Shown piece after piece: positions 10,007 to 18,500 of a stretch of 38,190 nucleotides of DNA (position 1 is its first letter; each line of letters starts with the position of its first letter). The notes beneath the pieces are model-generated. The model saw only the letters and a list, made by a program, of their open reading frames with translations. It was not told the DNA's origin and ran no database searches. This stretch comes from an uncultured Clostridia bacterium (GTDB taxonomy: Bacteria > Bacillota > Clostridia > Christensenellales > UBA1242): assembly GCA_947629505.1 (NCBI GenBank), contig CANRDW010000008.1:1-38190 (forward strand), written 5' to 3'. Made by a program: the position numbers and the translations under genes.

Positions 10007-10031
10007 ATTTGTCGAATTGTTTTCGACAAAT
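10007..10031. promoter_or_regulatory. Inverted pair of 0A boxes
   Basis: ATTTGTCGAA-ttgtt-TTCGACAAAT: perfect 10-bp arms, each containing the Spo0A-box sequence TTTGTCGAA/TTCGACAAA. Confidence 0.75.
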
Positions 10032-10093
10032 ATTACAAAAAATAAAATTAAAAAATAAAATATTAAAAAATATTGTAAATTTTATCAAATCGT

Positions 10094-10122
10094 TTGGAAT
10101 TTTGCTAAAAGTGTGCTAGAAT
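10094..10122 (+). promoter_or_regulatory. Sigma-A-like promoter
   Basis: TTGGAA-17 bp-TAGAAT upstream of the gene at 10172. Confidence 0.5.
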
Positions 10123-10171
10123 ATGATTGAAATTGATGAATTTTTCACTTAAGATTAAAAGGATGGCTGCC

Positions 10172-10555
10172 ATGACTGAAGAGGAGTTTGAAAGGGCAAA
10201 AATTATAAAATTGACTTTCTTAAAAATAGGAATCAGATGCGACATGCATGGGTTTAATTATTTTTGCGATGCCGTCAATTATGCAATTGAAAATCCAAAT
10301 CTTTTAAATCATCTGTGTGATGGACTTTATAAAAAAGTTGGCGAAAAATATCATGTTAAAAAGACGGACAGTGTGGAAAGATGCATGAGGCATGCCCTTG
10401 ACGATTGTTTTGAGAAAAAGACATATGCGCGCGTGGATTTTTCACAAGATTTTTTAAAATTAAACAACAAGCCGACTGTCGGCGGGCTTATCAGAACAGT
10501 TGCGGAAAGTTATATGCTTGGTCTGTTGGAATTTAAAAAAGATGGCGCTTGTTAA
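10172..10555 (+). CDS. Stand-alone Spo0A C-terminal-like DNA-binding protein (copy 1)
   Basis: 127 aa; IGIRCDMHGFNYFCDAVNYAIENPNLL...DSVERCMRHALDDCF...NNKPTVGGLIRTVAESYML aligns by eye to Spo0A_C (IGVPAHIKGYLYLREAI...SRVERAIRHAIEVAW...KPTNSEFIAMVADKLRL). Start chosen at 10172 rather than the ORF-track 10127, using RBS AAAAGGA and the promoter position. Confidence 0.75.
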   Translation: MTEEEFERAKIIKLTFLKIGIRCDMHGFNYFCDAVNYAIENPNLLNHLCDGLYKKVGEKYHVKKTDSVERCMRHALDDCFEKKTYARVDFSQDFLKLNNKPTVGGLIRTVAESYMLGLLEFKKDGAC

Positions 10556-10589
10556 TCTCTTTTTTATTTGTTTTTAAAAGGAGTTTGAT

Positions 10590-10949
10590 ATGAAAGAAAC
10601 TAAAGAAAATGTTGCAAGATATGCCTTGGAACAACTTGGAATCAACAAAAAACACAACGGCTTTGATTTTTTGCTTGATGCAATAGTAAAAGTTATTTCA
10701 AATCCAAAACTTATTTTCAATTTGCCAAAATTATACAAGGCAGTTGCAGACAAAAACAATATTGAAATTGAAACAAGAGTTGTTTCAGACATCCGCAACT
10801 CAATTGCGCTTGCTTCAAAATCTGGAAAACTTGCAAACATCAACAAACTTTATGGTTTTCAAGTTTTTTATCCTACATACACTCCAAGAAATGCAGAATT
10901 TATCCGCTTGATTGCGGAATATTATATTTTGAAATTGTATATCGCATAA
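10590..10949 (+). CDS. Divergent stand-alone Spo0A C-terminal-like protein (copy 2)
   Basis: 119 aa; LGINKKHNGFDFLLDAIVKVISNPKLIFNLPKLYKAVADKNN...VVSDIRNSIALAS...TPRNAEFIRLIAEYYIL; RBS AAAAGGAG; 34 nt after copy 1. Confidence 0.65.
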   Translation: MKETKENVARYALEQLGINKKHNGFDFLLDAIVKVISNPKLIFNLPKLYKAVADKNNIEIETRVVSDIRNSIALASKSGKLANINKLYGFQVFYPTYTPRNAEFIRLIAEYYILKLYIA

Positions 10950-10976
10950 TTCGACAAAGTTAGACATAATCGGACG
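10950..10976. promoter_or_regulatory. Tandem 0A-box-like series at 10-bp pitch
   Basis: TTCGACAaa (10950), TTAGACA (10960), weak TCGGACG (10970). Confidence 0.6.
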
Positions 10977-10985
10977 TGCTTTTTG

Positions 10986-11015
10986 TTGGTTTTTGTAGAA
11001 AAAACAAGATATAAT
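10986..11015 (+). promoter_or_regulatory. Promoter for copy 3
   Basis: TTGGTT-18 bp-TATAAT downstream of the 0A-box series. Confidence 0.45.
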
Positions 11016-11056
11016 AGCAAAGGCTTCGGCTTTTGTATATTTTTTTAGGAGTTTTT

Positions 11057-11434
11057 ATGAGTGAAGAAAAGTTGTTAGAAATTAAAAAGGTTGTCAAAAA
11101 GGCCTTTATTCGTATTGGAATCAAATGTGATATGTTGGGATATAAATATCTTTGTCAGTGTTCGGAAGAAATAATATTCCATCCAGAACTGATTGAAAAT
11201 TTGTGTAATGGGCTGTATAAGGTTATTGCGGCAAAGAATGGAGTTGAAAGAAGCAACAACATAGAAAGAGCAATGCGCACTGCAATTGAACTTTGCTATG
11301 ACACAACAGGCTTTTTAGAATTAAACAGAATGTTCAACATGAATTTGTTTACAATAAATGATAAGCCCACCGCAGGTGAGCTTATCAAACTTGTTTCAGA
11401 ATATTATTGCTTAGATTTGTGGAAAGAAAACTAA
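11057..11434 (+). CDS. Stand-alone Spo0A C-terminal-like DNA-binding protein (copy 3)
   Basis: 125 aa; IGIKCDMLGYKYLCQCSEEIIFHPELIENLCNGLYKVIAAKNGVERSNNIERAMRTAIELCY...NDKPTAGELIKLVSEYYCL; RBS AGGAG 6 nt from ATG 11057 (ORF track starts earlier, at 11033). Confidence 0.75.
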   Translation: MSEEKLLEIKKVVKKAFIRIGIKCDMLGYKYLCQCSEEIIFHPELIENLCNGLYKVIAAKNGVERSNNIERAMRTAIELCYDTTGFLELNRMFNMNLFTINDKPTAGELIKLVSEYYCLDLWKEN

Positions 11435-12801
11435 AAACTGATTTTTGATTGAATGTAAGGGCAGAGTTCGCTGATTTTTAAGCGAATTTGCTGCATAGTG
11501 TCACGGTCACGGATTGTCACGGTGTCATCTTCAAGTGTGTCAAAATCAATTGTCACGCAGAAAGGAGTGCCGATTTCGTCCTCACGGCGATAGCGCTTTC
11601 CGATTGAGCCCGCTTCGTCATAGTCACACATAAACTGTTTGGACAAGATTGCAAACACCTCTTTTGCCTTATCTGAAAGATTTTTTTGAAGTGGAAGCAC
11701 AGCAACTTTATAAGGTGCGATTGCAGAGTGCAGGTGCATAACAACGCGTGTGTCGCCGCCCTCCAAAGTTTCTTCGTCATAGGCTTCACACAAAAGTGCA
11801 AGTGTAAGTCTGTCCGCTCCGATTGAATATTCAATTACAGTTGGAAGAAATTTCTCGTTTGTCACAGGGTCGAGATAAAGCATGCTTTTGCCGCTGAATT
11901 CTTGGTGGCGTGATAAATCCCAAGTGCCGCGATGATGTATGCCGTTGAGTTCTTGCCAGCCAATTGGAAAGAGATATTGAATGTCGCACGCTGCTTTTGC
12001 ATAGTGGGCAAGTTTGTCATGGTCGTGGAAGCGCAAATGTTCGTCTTTCAAGCCTAAATCTTCAACAAATTGTTTTGCGCGAACTTTGTAATCTTCATAA
12101 AAATTCATGCTGTCCTCTGCCTTGCAGAATTTTTGAAGTTCCATCTGCTCAAATTCGATTGTTCGAAAAAGGAAGTTTCCTGGCGTGATTTCATTTCTGA
12201 AAGATTTTCCAATTTGAGCGATTGCAAAAGGCACTTTTGCACGCGCTGTTCTTTGAACATTCAAAAAGTTGACATATTCGCCTTGGCAAGTTTCAGGGCG
12301 AAGATAAACTGTGTCGGCTTCCGCTTCAAGTGTTCCGCGGGAGGTTGTAAACATTGGATTAAATTTTCGAATAGGCGTAAAGTCACGTTTGCCGCAAACG
12401 GGGCAGCGAACATCATGCTCTTCGATGTATTTTTCCATCTCTTCGTTTGTCATTGCTTCGGCGCTGACAGTTCCTTTGCTGTGATTTTCAATCAAAGTGT
12501 CGGCGCGGTGACGCGTTTTGCAGTTTTTGCAGTCCATTTTCGGGTCGCCAAAACTGTCAACATGCCCTGATGCCTTCCAAACTGTTGGATTCATCAAAAT
12601 GGCTGCGTCAACGCCATAGGTGTTTGCGTCCTCTTGCACAAAGCGTTTCCACCATGCGCGTTTGATGTTGTTTTTAAGTTCCACACCAACGGGGCCAAAG
12701 TCCCAAGTGTTTGCAAAGCCGCCATAAATTTCGCTTCCTGGAAAGACAAAGCCGCGCGCCTTGCAGACGTTTACAATTTTGTCCATGTTTTTAAGTTCCA
12801 T
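11431..12801 (-). CDS. glyS: Glycyl-tRNA synthetase (class II, dimeric type)
   Basis: 456 aa; VCKARGFVFPGSEIYGGFANTWDFGPVGVELKNN, RPETCQGEYVNFLNVQRTARAKVPFAIAQIGKSFRNEITPGNFLFRTIEFEQMELQKF; preceded by a T-box leader. Confidence 0.97.
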   Translation of the reverse strand: MELKNMDKIVNVCKARGFVFPGSEIYGGFANTWDFGPVGVELKNNIKRAWWKRFVQEDANTYGVDAAILMNPTVWKASGHVDSFGDPKMDCKNCKTRHRADTLIENHSKGTVSAEAMTNEEMEKYIEEHDVRCPVCGKRDFTPIRKFNPMFTTSRGTLEAEADTVYLRPETCQGEYVNFLNVQRTARAKVPFAIAQIGKSFRNEITPGNFLFRTIEFEQMELQKFCKAEDSMNFYEDYKVRAKQFVEDLGLKDEHLRFHDHDKLAHYAKAACDIQYLFPIGWQELNGIHHRGTWDLSRHQEFSGKSMLYLDPVTNEKFLPTVIEYSIGADRLTLALLCEAYDEETLEGGDTRVVMHLHSAIAPYKVAVLPLQKNLSDKAKEVFAILSKQFMCDYDEAGSIGKRYRREDEIGTPFCVTIDFDTLEDDTVTIRDRDTMQQIRLKISELCPYIQSKISF

Positions 12802-12830
12802 AACTTTCTCCTTTTAAATTTGCATAGATT

Positions 12831-12966
12831 AAAAAACGCCTCTATGCCTTTATGCATAGGGGCGATTAAATGACCGCTGTTCCACCCTAATTCGTGAAAA
12901 TTCACCTCATTTATGTCTTTACGCCGACAAGCGTTTGCTCGGGAGTTGCCAATTCCGTCATTGCAT
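12831..12966 (-). ncRNA. T-box riboswitch leader of glyS
   Basis: Minus-strand T-box AGGGTGGAACAGCGGT (12873-12888), antiterminator partner CGCCCCT, terminator hairpin CGCCCCTATGC-ataaag-GCATAGAGGCG-TTTTTT (12831-12864). Confidence 0.9.
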
Positions 12967-12971
12967 AAACA

Positions 12972-13000
12972 ATTTTATGTCATTTTTTGCTTTTTGTCAA
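12972..13000 (-). promoter_or_regulatory. glyS promoter
   Basis: TTGACA (12995-13000) -17 bp- TAAAAT (12972-12977). Confidence 0.75.
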
Positions 13001-13031
13001 CAATTTTGATGTAAAAAGCGAAAAAATAGCC

Positions 13032-14612
13032 TTAATTTTTGTATTTTTCCATGTATTCTTCATATGACATCTGTTTGTCGATGATGGTGTTTTCGTCCAC
13101 AATGTCAATGATTCGATTTGCGACAGTTTCAATAATTTCTTGGTCGCCGGTTGCAAAAAGCATTGCGCCTTTGAAATTTTGCATGCCTTTGTTCAGGGAA
13201 GTGATGCTTTCAAGGTCAAGGTGATTTGTAGGCTCGTCGAGAATCAAAAGATTTCCGCTTTCAAGCATGATTTTTGCAAGCATACATCTCACTTTTTCGC
13301 CGCCGGAAAGGACATTCACTTCTTTCAAACTCTCTTCGCCAGAGAAGAGCATTCTTCCAAGCCAGCCGCGCACATAACTTTCTGTTTTATCTTTTGAATA
13401 CTGTCTAAGCCAATCCACAATGGACAGGTGACAGCCCTCAAAATATTCGCGATTATCCTGTGGAAGATAAGACCATTTTATTGTTTTGCCAAACTTAACA
13501 GTGCCGCTGTCAGCCTCTTCTTTTCCTGCCAAAATATTGAAAAGAGTTGTCAAAACAAGGCTGTTTGCAGATAAAAACACAATTTTTTGGTCATGTTCCA
13601 CTGTAAATGACAAATTTTTAAACATGCCTTTTTTGGTGAGATTTTCAACTTTTAAAATCTCTTTTCCAATTTCTTGTTCATATTTAAAGTCAACATATGG
13701 ATATTTGCGTGAAGATGGCTTCAAATCATCAAGAGTGAGTTTTTCAAGTTCTTTCTTGCGGCTTGTGGCTTGTTTGGATTTAGAAGCATTTGCCGAGAAA
13801 CGTGCGATAAAGTCTTTGAGTTCTTTTGCGCGCTGTTCCGCCTTTTTGTTCTGTTCTTTTGCCTGTCTTGCAAGAAGTTGGCTTGTTTCATACCAAAAGT
13901 CATAGTTTCCAAGATACATATTTATTTCGCCAAAGTCAACATCGCAGATATGTGTGCAAACTTTGTTTAAAAAGTGACGATTGTGCGAAACAATGATGAC
14001 AATATTTTCAAAATCAAGCAAGAAATTTTCCAGCCAACGAATGGTTTTAAAGTCCAAATTGTTTGTCGGCTCGTCCAAAATAAGAATGTCTGGATTGCCA
14101 AAAAGCGCCTGAGCAAGCAAAACTTTCACCTTTATTTTTGCGTCAAGTTCGCTCATAGTCTTTTCAAAAAGTTCTTCGCCAACTCCAAGATTTTGAAGAA
14201 GTGTTTTGGCTTGTCCATCTGCTTCCCATCCGCCAAGTTCGGCAAATTCGGTTTCAAGTTCGCCGGCACGAATGCCATCTTCATCCGAAAAATCTGCTTT
14301 TGCATAAAGGGCGTCTTTTTCTGCCTGAATTTCCATAAGGCGCTTATGTCCAAGAAGAACGGTGTTTAAAACGGTTTCGCTGTCATATTTGTTTTGATTC
14401 TGTTCCAAAACAGACATTCTTTCACCCGGCGTGATAAAAACTTCGCCGGTGTTTGGCTCGATTTCACCGGTGAGAATTTTTAAAAAAGTTGATTTTCCAG
14501 CCCCGTTGGCACCAATGATGCCATAGCAGTTGCCTTTTGTGAATTTTAAGTTTACATCTTTGTATAATTTTCTGCCACCAAATGCAAGTGACACATTTAT
14601 TGCTTGAATCAT
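13032..14612 (-). CDS. ABC-F family ATP-binding protein (YbiT-like)
   Basis: 526 aa with two ABC domains (GANGAGKST; LILDEPTNNLDF; LSGGEKVRCMLAKIML; LILDEPTNHLDLESI); no TM segments. Confidence 0.93.
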   Translation of the reverse strand: MIQAINVSLAFGGRKLYKDVNLKFTKGNCYGIIGANGAGKSTFLKILTGEIEPNTGEVFITPGERMSVLEQNQNKYDSETVLNTVLLGHKRLMEIQAEKDALYAKADFSDEDGIRAGELETEFAELGGWEADGQAKTLLQNLGVGEELFEKTMSELDAKIKVKVLLAQALFGNPDILILDEPTNNLDFKTIRWLENFLLDFENIVIIVSHNRHFLNKVCTHICDVDFGEINMYLGNYDFWYETSQLLARQAKEQNKKAEQRAKELKDFIARFSANASKSKQATSRKKELEKLTLDDLKPSSRKYPYVDFKYEQEIGKEILKVENLTKKGMFKNLSFTVEHDQKIVFLSANSLVLTTLFNILAGKEEADSGTVKFGKTIKWSYLPQDNREYFEGCHLSIVDWLRQYSKDKTESYVRGWLGRMLFSGEESLKEVNVLSGGEKVRCMLAKIMLESGNLLILDEPTNHLDLESITSLNKGMQNFKGAMLFATGDQEIIETVANRIIDIVDENTIIDKQMSYEEYMEKYKN

Positions 14613-15319
14613 TTTACCCTCGTTTTTGTAAGTTTTGCCGTTTTTGGTTTTTCAGTCAAAACGGGCTCTTTTTTCACTTTTTCCACGTTTTTTTCAGTTT
14701 TTTTAACGTTTTTTGCCTCTTTTTTCTGTGTTTTTTGAATTTTTGGCTGAATTTCTGCAGGTTGTTTTTGTTTTCTTTTTTGCCTTTCTTTTTTGTTTAT
14801 TTCTTCAAGTTTTTGAGTGTATGAAAGGTTGTAATTTTCTTCCAAATGTTCAACTGTGCCATTGAAATCAAAGTCAGGCAAATAAATTTTATTTAAAATT
14901 TCGCCAAAAATCGGATCGAGATTAAACACTTCTTGATAGGCGTTTGTTTCATCAATCTCCTGCCCGCGAAAATCTTTCAGGACAAGCCTTGTCAAAACAA
15001 TTCTGATTGAAAGATAATTGACAAGTTTTTTATAAAAATCTTCAGATAAAATTTTCTTTAAATTTTTATTTTTTTTCAATTTTTTGCAATTATAAAGCGA
15101 CATTTCAAAATAATTTTTTATTATTTTTTTATTATTAAAAATAAATTCCGGGAAAATTATTTTATTTTCCATTTGTTTTAAAAATAAAATTCGCTTAATT
15201 TCTTCTTCATCCGCCGAAAAATCCTTTGACAAAGGGCACAACCCCGTCAATTTATACACCTTTCCCACACGGCGATTTACGATATTTAAATAATTGTAAA
15301 TTTCCAAATTTGTTTTCAT
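14609..15319 (-). CDS. Hypothetical protein with Lys-rich C-terminal tail
   Basis: 236-aa ORF; ATGA overlap with the ABC-F gene; tail KKERQKRKQKQPAEIQPKIQKTQKKEAKNVKKTEKNVEKVKKE. Confidence 0.75.
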   Translation of the reverse strand: MKTNLEIYNYLNIVNRRVGKVYKLTGLCPLSKDFSADEEEIKRILFLKQMENKIIFPEFIFNNKKIIKNYFEMSLYNCKKLKKNKNLKKILSEDFYKKLVNYLSIRIVLTRLVLKDFRGQEIDETNAYQEVFNLDPIFGEILNKIYLPDFDFNGTVEHLEENYNLSYTQKLEEINKKERQKRKQKQPAEIQPKIQKTQKKEAKNVKKTEKNVEKVKKEPVLTEKPKTAKLTKTRVK

Positions 15320-15532
15320 ATTTTTTATTATAGCCGAAAAATCTTTTTATGTCAACTTTAATTTTTATTTTATTTAATATTTATTTAATTTTTTATGCTT
15401 AATTTAGTTGCGAAATTAATTTCAAAAATGTTAAAATAAAATTGTATAAAATTCGTGCGCATTTAATTGTAAAATTTCAGTATTTATTTTACCAATTGGC
15501 AAACACTAATTTTGCCTTATCAAAGGAGAGAT

Positions 15533-18500
15533 ATGAAAAGAAAAAGAGGAGTGTTAAGCATTTGGGCAACGCTGCTGCTTGTGCTGGTAGGCTTTGTGTG
15601 TGTGATTGGAGTGGTCACACTTATTATGTTTCTTTCTGGGCAATTAAACAAAAAGATTATTGAGCCGCAAAATTTATCAATATCTCTTGCTGATGGAAGT
15701 GAAGGGTTTGTGAGTGGGAACAACAATTTTTATGTTGCAAATGATTTTAAACTTGTTGTCAACACCACAACCGCAGATGTCACTGAAAAAACGATTAGAC
15801 TTAAATTTACAGATGGCTCGACAACTAAAAACGGCTACATAACAGACAATGACCGCATTTTGACCGTGCCAGAATATGTCACAATTGGGAAACCTTTTGA
15901 AGTCACGCTTGGAAGAGATTACAACAGCGAGTTGGATGCAGACATTGTCATTGGCGGCTTTAAAAGTTTGACGGCGGAGTCTGTTGAAAATGTTGAACTT
16001 CCACACCTTTCATTCACTGTGGCAGTGGATGTTCCTGTTTCAAACATTGAAGTGGGGGTTGATCAAGGTGCTTCCACAGTTTTCAACAATTTTCAGACAG
16101 TGACGATTGGCTCTGTGTTTGATTTTAGAGTTGATTTCAAACCTGAGCAAAGTCAGTTTGTTTTCTCTGACAACACTCAAAAGAAAGAATATTTCTATGA
16201 TTTTTCAACTTCAGGCATCAGAAGAAACTGGAACACTGGCCACTTTGAAGCATATTCAAAAAATGGCAGTGTGGATGAAGTGACAGTTTACACTTTTGCA
16301 AATTCTTATTACAGACAACTTGCTTTAAAAGAAATTGAAGAAAGTTATGAAAATCAAAATCTTAAAGACGAAAATCCTTTGGAATACAACACTGCCATGC
16401 TCAGTTATTTTGGCAGAAATCCTGCGGGAGCAGTCACATACACATTCCAAATTCAAGTTGTTGATGTGACGGTGAACAAGGATTCTTTGAAATTGAAAAA
16501 TGGTGGAAGTTACGATTCTGTTCCACTTGACCCTGTTTATGTTGACAAATATTACACACTCACTGCAAATTCAGAAAACGGCGATGACACTTTGGGCATC
16601 ACTGTCTATGACACAAGCGACACGGAAAAGCCATATCTTGTTGCAAATGTTGGAATTAAAATGCCTGAAGATATTGATATTAATGATCTTGTAATTGAGG
16701 GCGACAAGGTTATGCAAGTTGACAAAGAAACCGGCGACATTACAGAACTTCAGTTTGTTTTAGAGGATGCAAAAGGCGGCAAATATAACAGCACAGACCA
16801 ATATTCTTATTATATTTTGCCAAACACAACTCCAAAAAACAGTGGAGATTATTTCTGGCGCTTCAATGCAACAAAGGATCTTTCAACACAAACCTTTGCA
16901 ATAAACTTCTTCTATGAAAATGAAATGGGGAAGATTGTTTCATTATATGAATTTGGTGCTGACAAAGAAAAGAGTGCAATACTTACAATAAAGGAACAGA
17001 CTTATGAAGAGCCACCTTATTGGAAAGAAACTTCTGAATCTTCCGTTATTACAATGAACATCACCTATGACAGTGAGGGGACTGCAAAAACTGCCGTTGT
17101 TGACCTCAATGAATATCTCAATCCACTCAATGAAGCAAACATCTATGATGTTGTGAGATATTTCTTGATGTTCCCAACAATTAGTGGTGCTGAGGATGTC
17201 GTCAAAAATGTTTTCCCATACAAATCAGTTCATACATACACAAAAGACTATAAAGATCAACCTTTAAGTTTAAAAATTCAGGGTTATGACAAAGACAGTT
17301 ATGAATTATATGAACTTGAAACTTCACTTTTGTATGCTCTTAGAAGTTATTCTTCAACAGCGCTTGTTTTGGCGGCAACTATAAGAACAGATGCTGACCA
17401 CAATCCATATTTGGACGGAGAAGGCACTTACAAGATTGTAAACTTAAGCACGCCAAAAGCCGTTATTGTTGAAAGCGCTCTTTCAATTGTCAATATGACA
17501 CCATCTTTCTCATTTGTTAAAGAAAGAGGCATTACGCCATACAAAGATGGCAAATATTATGTGCCTGCAATAAACAGATCGGCAAGCGGCTCATCACTTG
17601 ATATGATTGAGTTTAATTTGACGGTTAATAGTGATGGTGATCCAACAACAAATGACAAAGTCATACAGGCTTTCCAAAACAAAAATCTTACAATAGAATG
17701 TTTGGACACACTGAATAATGTTTATGACATTGATTATTTGCAACTTGAATCGCTTAATGTAGAGGGAACAAAATTCAAAGGAAGAATTGCAATCAACGAA
17801 ACGGCATTCACACAAGAACATTTAGACAACTATTCAAATTTGGATGTGGGCAAACCGATTAAATTGCGCCTTGTTTACAATAATGGCGTTGAAAAGCAAT
17901 ATAAAGATATGTATTTAGAAGACGACCCTTCTGTTACAACCATGAATATTTATTATCCACAGCCATATTATGATGTCCAAGGCGGCGATGGCAAATATTA
18001 CATCGAGGGGAGATATCAAGAATTCTTTGGCTCTGCAACCACCACTACACAACACACACTTAAGGTCGATATTTCAGACACAACCACAATCAATTGGGTT
18101 GACAAAGAAGGCAGAGAAACAGATATTTCGTCATGGGGAGATGCACTTGGTCTATCAGGTGGGGCAAACGCAATTGAAATTTTAAACAAACTTTTGACTT
18201 TCACTTTAAAAGACCAATATGACAACGATATTGCTGAGGGGCTTTACAGCATTCGTCTGGTTGAAGAAGATGAAAATGGCAATCCTGTCACGGCTGGGGC
18301 GATCGGCCGCTCACAACTTTTAAATGAAATCGTAAATCTTTCTCCAACAGCAAACGGAAAGCCAACTTATCTTCGCGCGTATATTGTTGAAAATGCAATC
18401 ACAGAAAACACAGATGATTATTTTGTCAAAGTATATGACGAACAAAATGTTCCAACGGGCGACAGACTTGGCTCTGTGAGATTTGAATTTAACATCACAG

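Noticed and set aside
10127-10171. ORF-track upstream start for the first Spo0A_C-like gene
   Set aside because: Overlaps the predicted TSS region just after TAGAAT; ATG 10172 has a better RBS and begins the conserved part.
12070-12570. 166-aa plus-strand ORF antisense to glyS
   Set aside because: Lies fully opposite the conserved glycyl-tRNA synthetase frame; shadow ORF.
13486-14369. Plus-strand ORFs (139 and 131 aa) opposite the ABC-F gene
   Set aside because: Antisense shadow ORFs of a clear ABC-F coding region.
15413-15424. Palindrome GAAATTAATTTC upstream of the giant gene
   Set aside because: AT-rich short palindrome in very AT-rich DNA; not distinguishable from chance.
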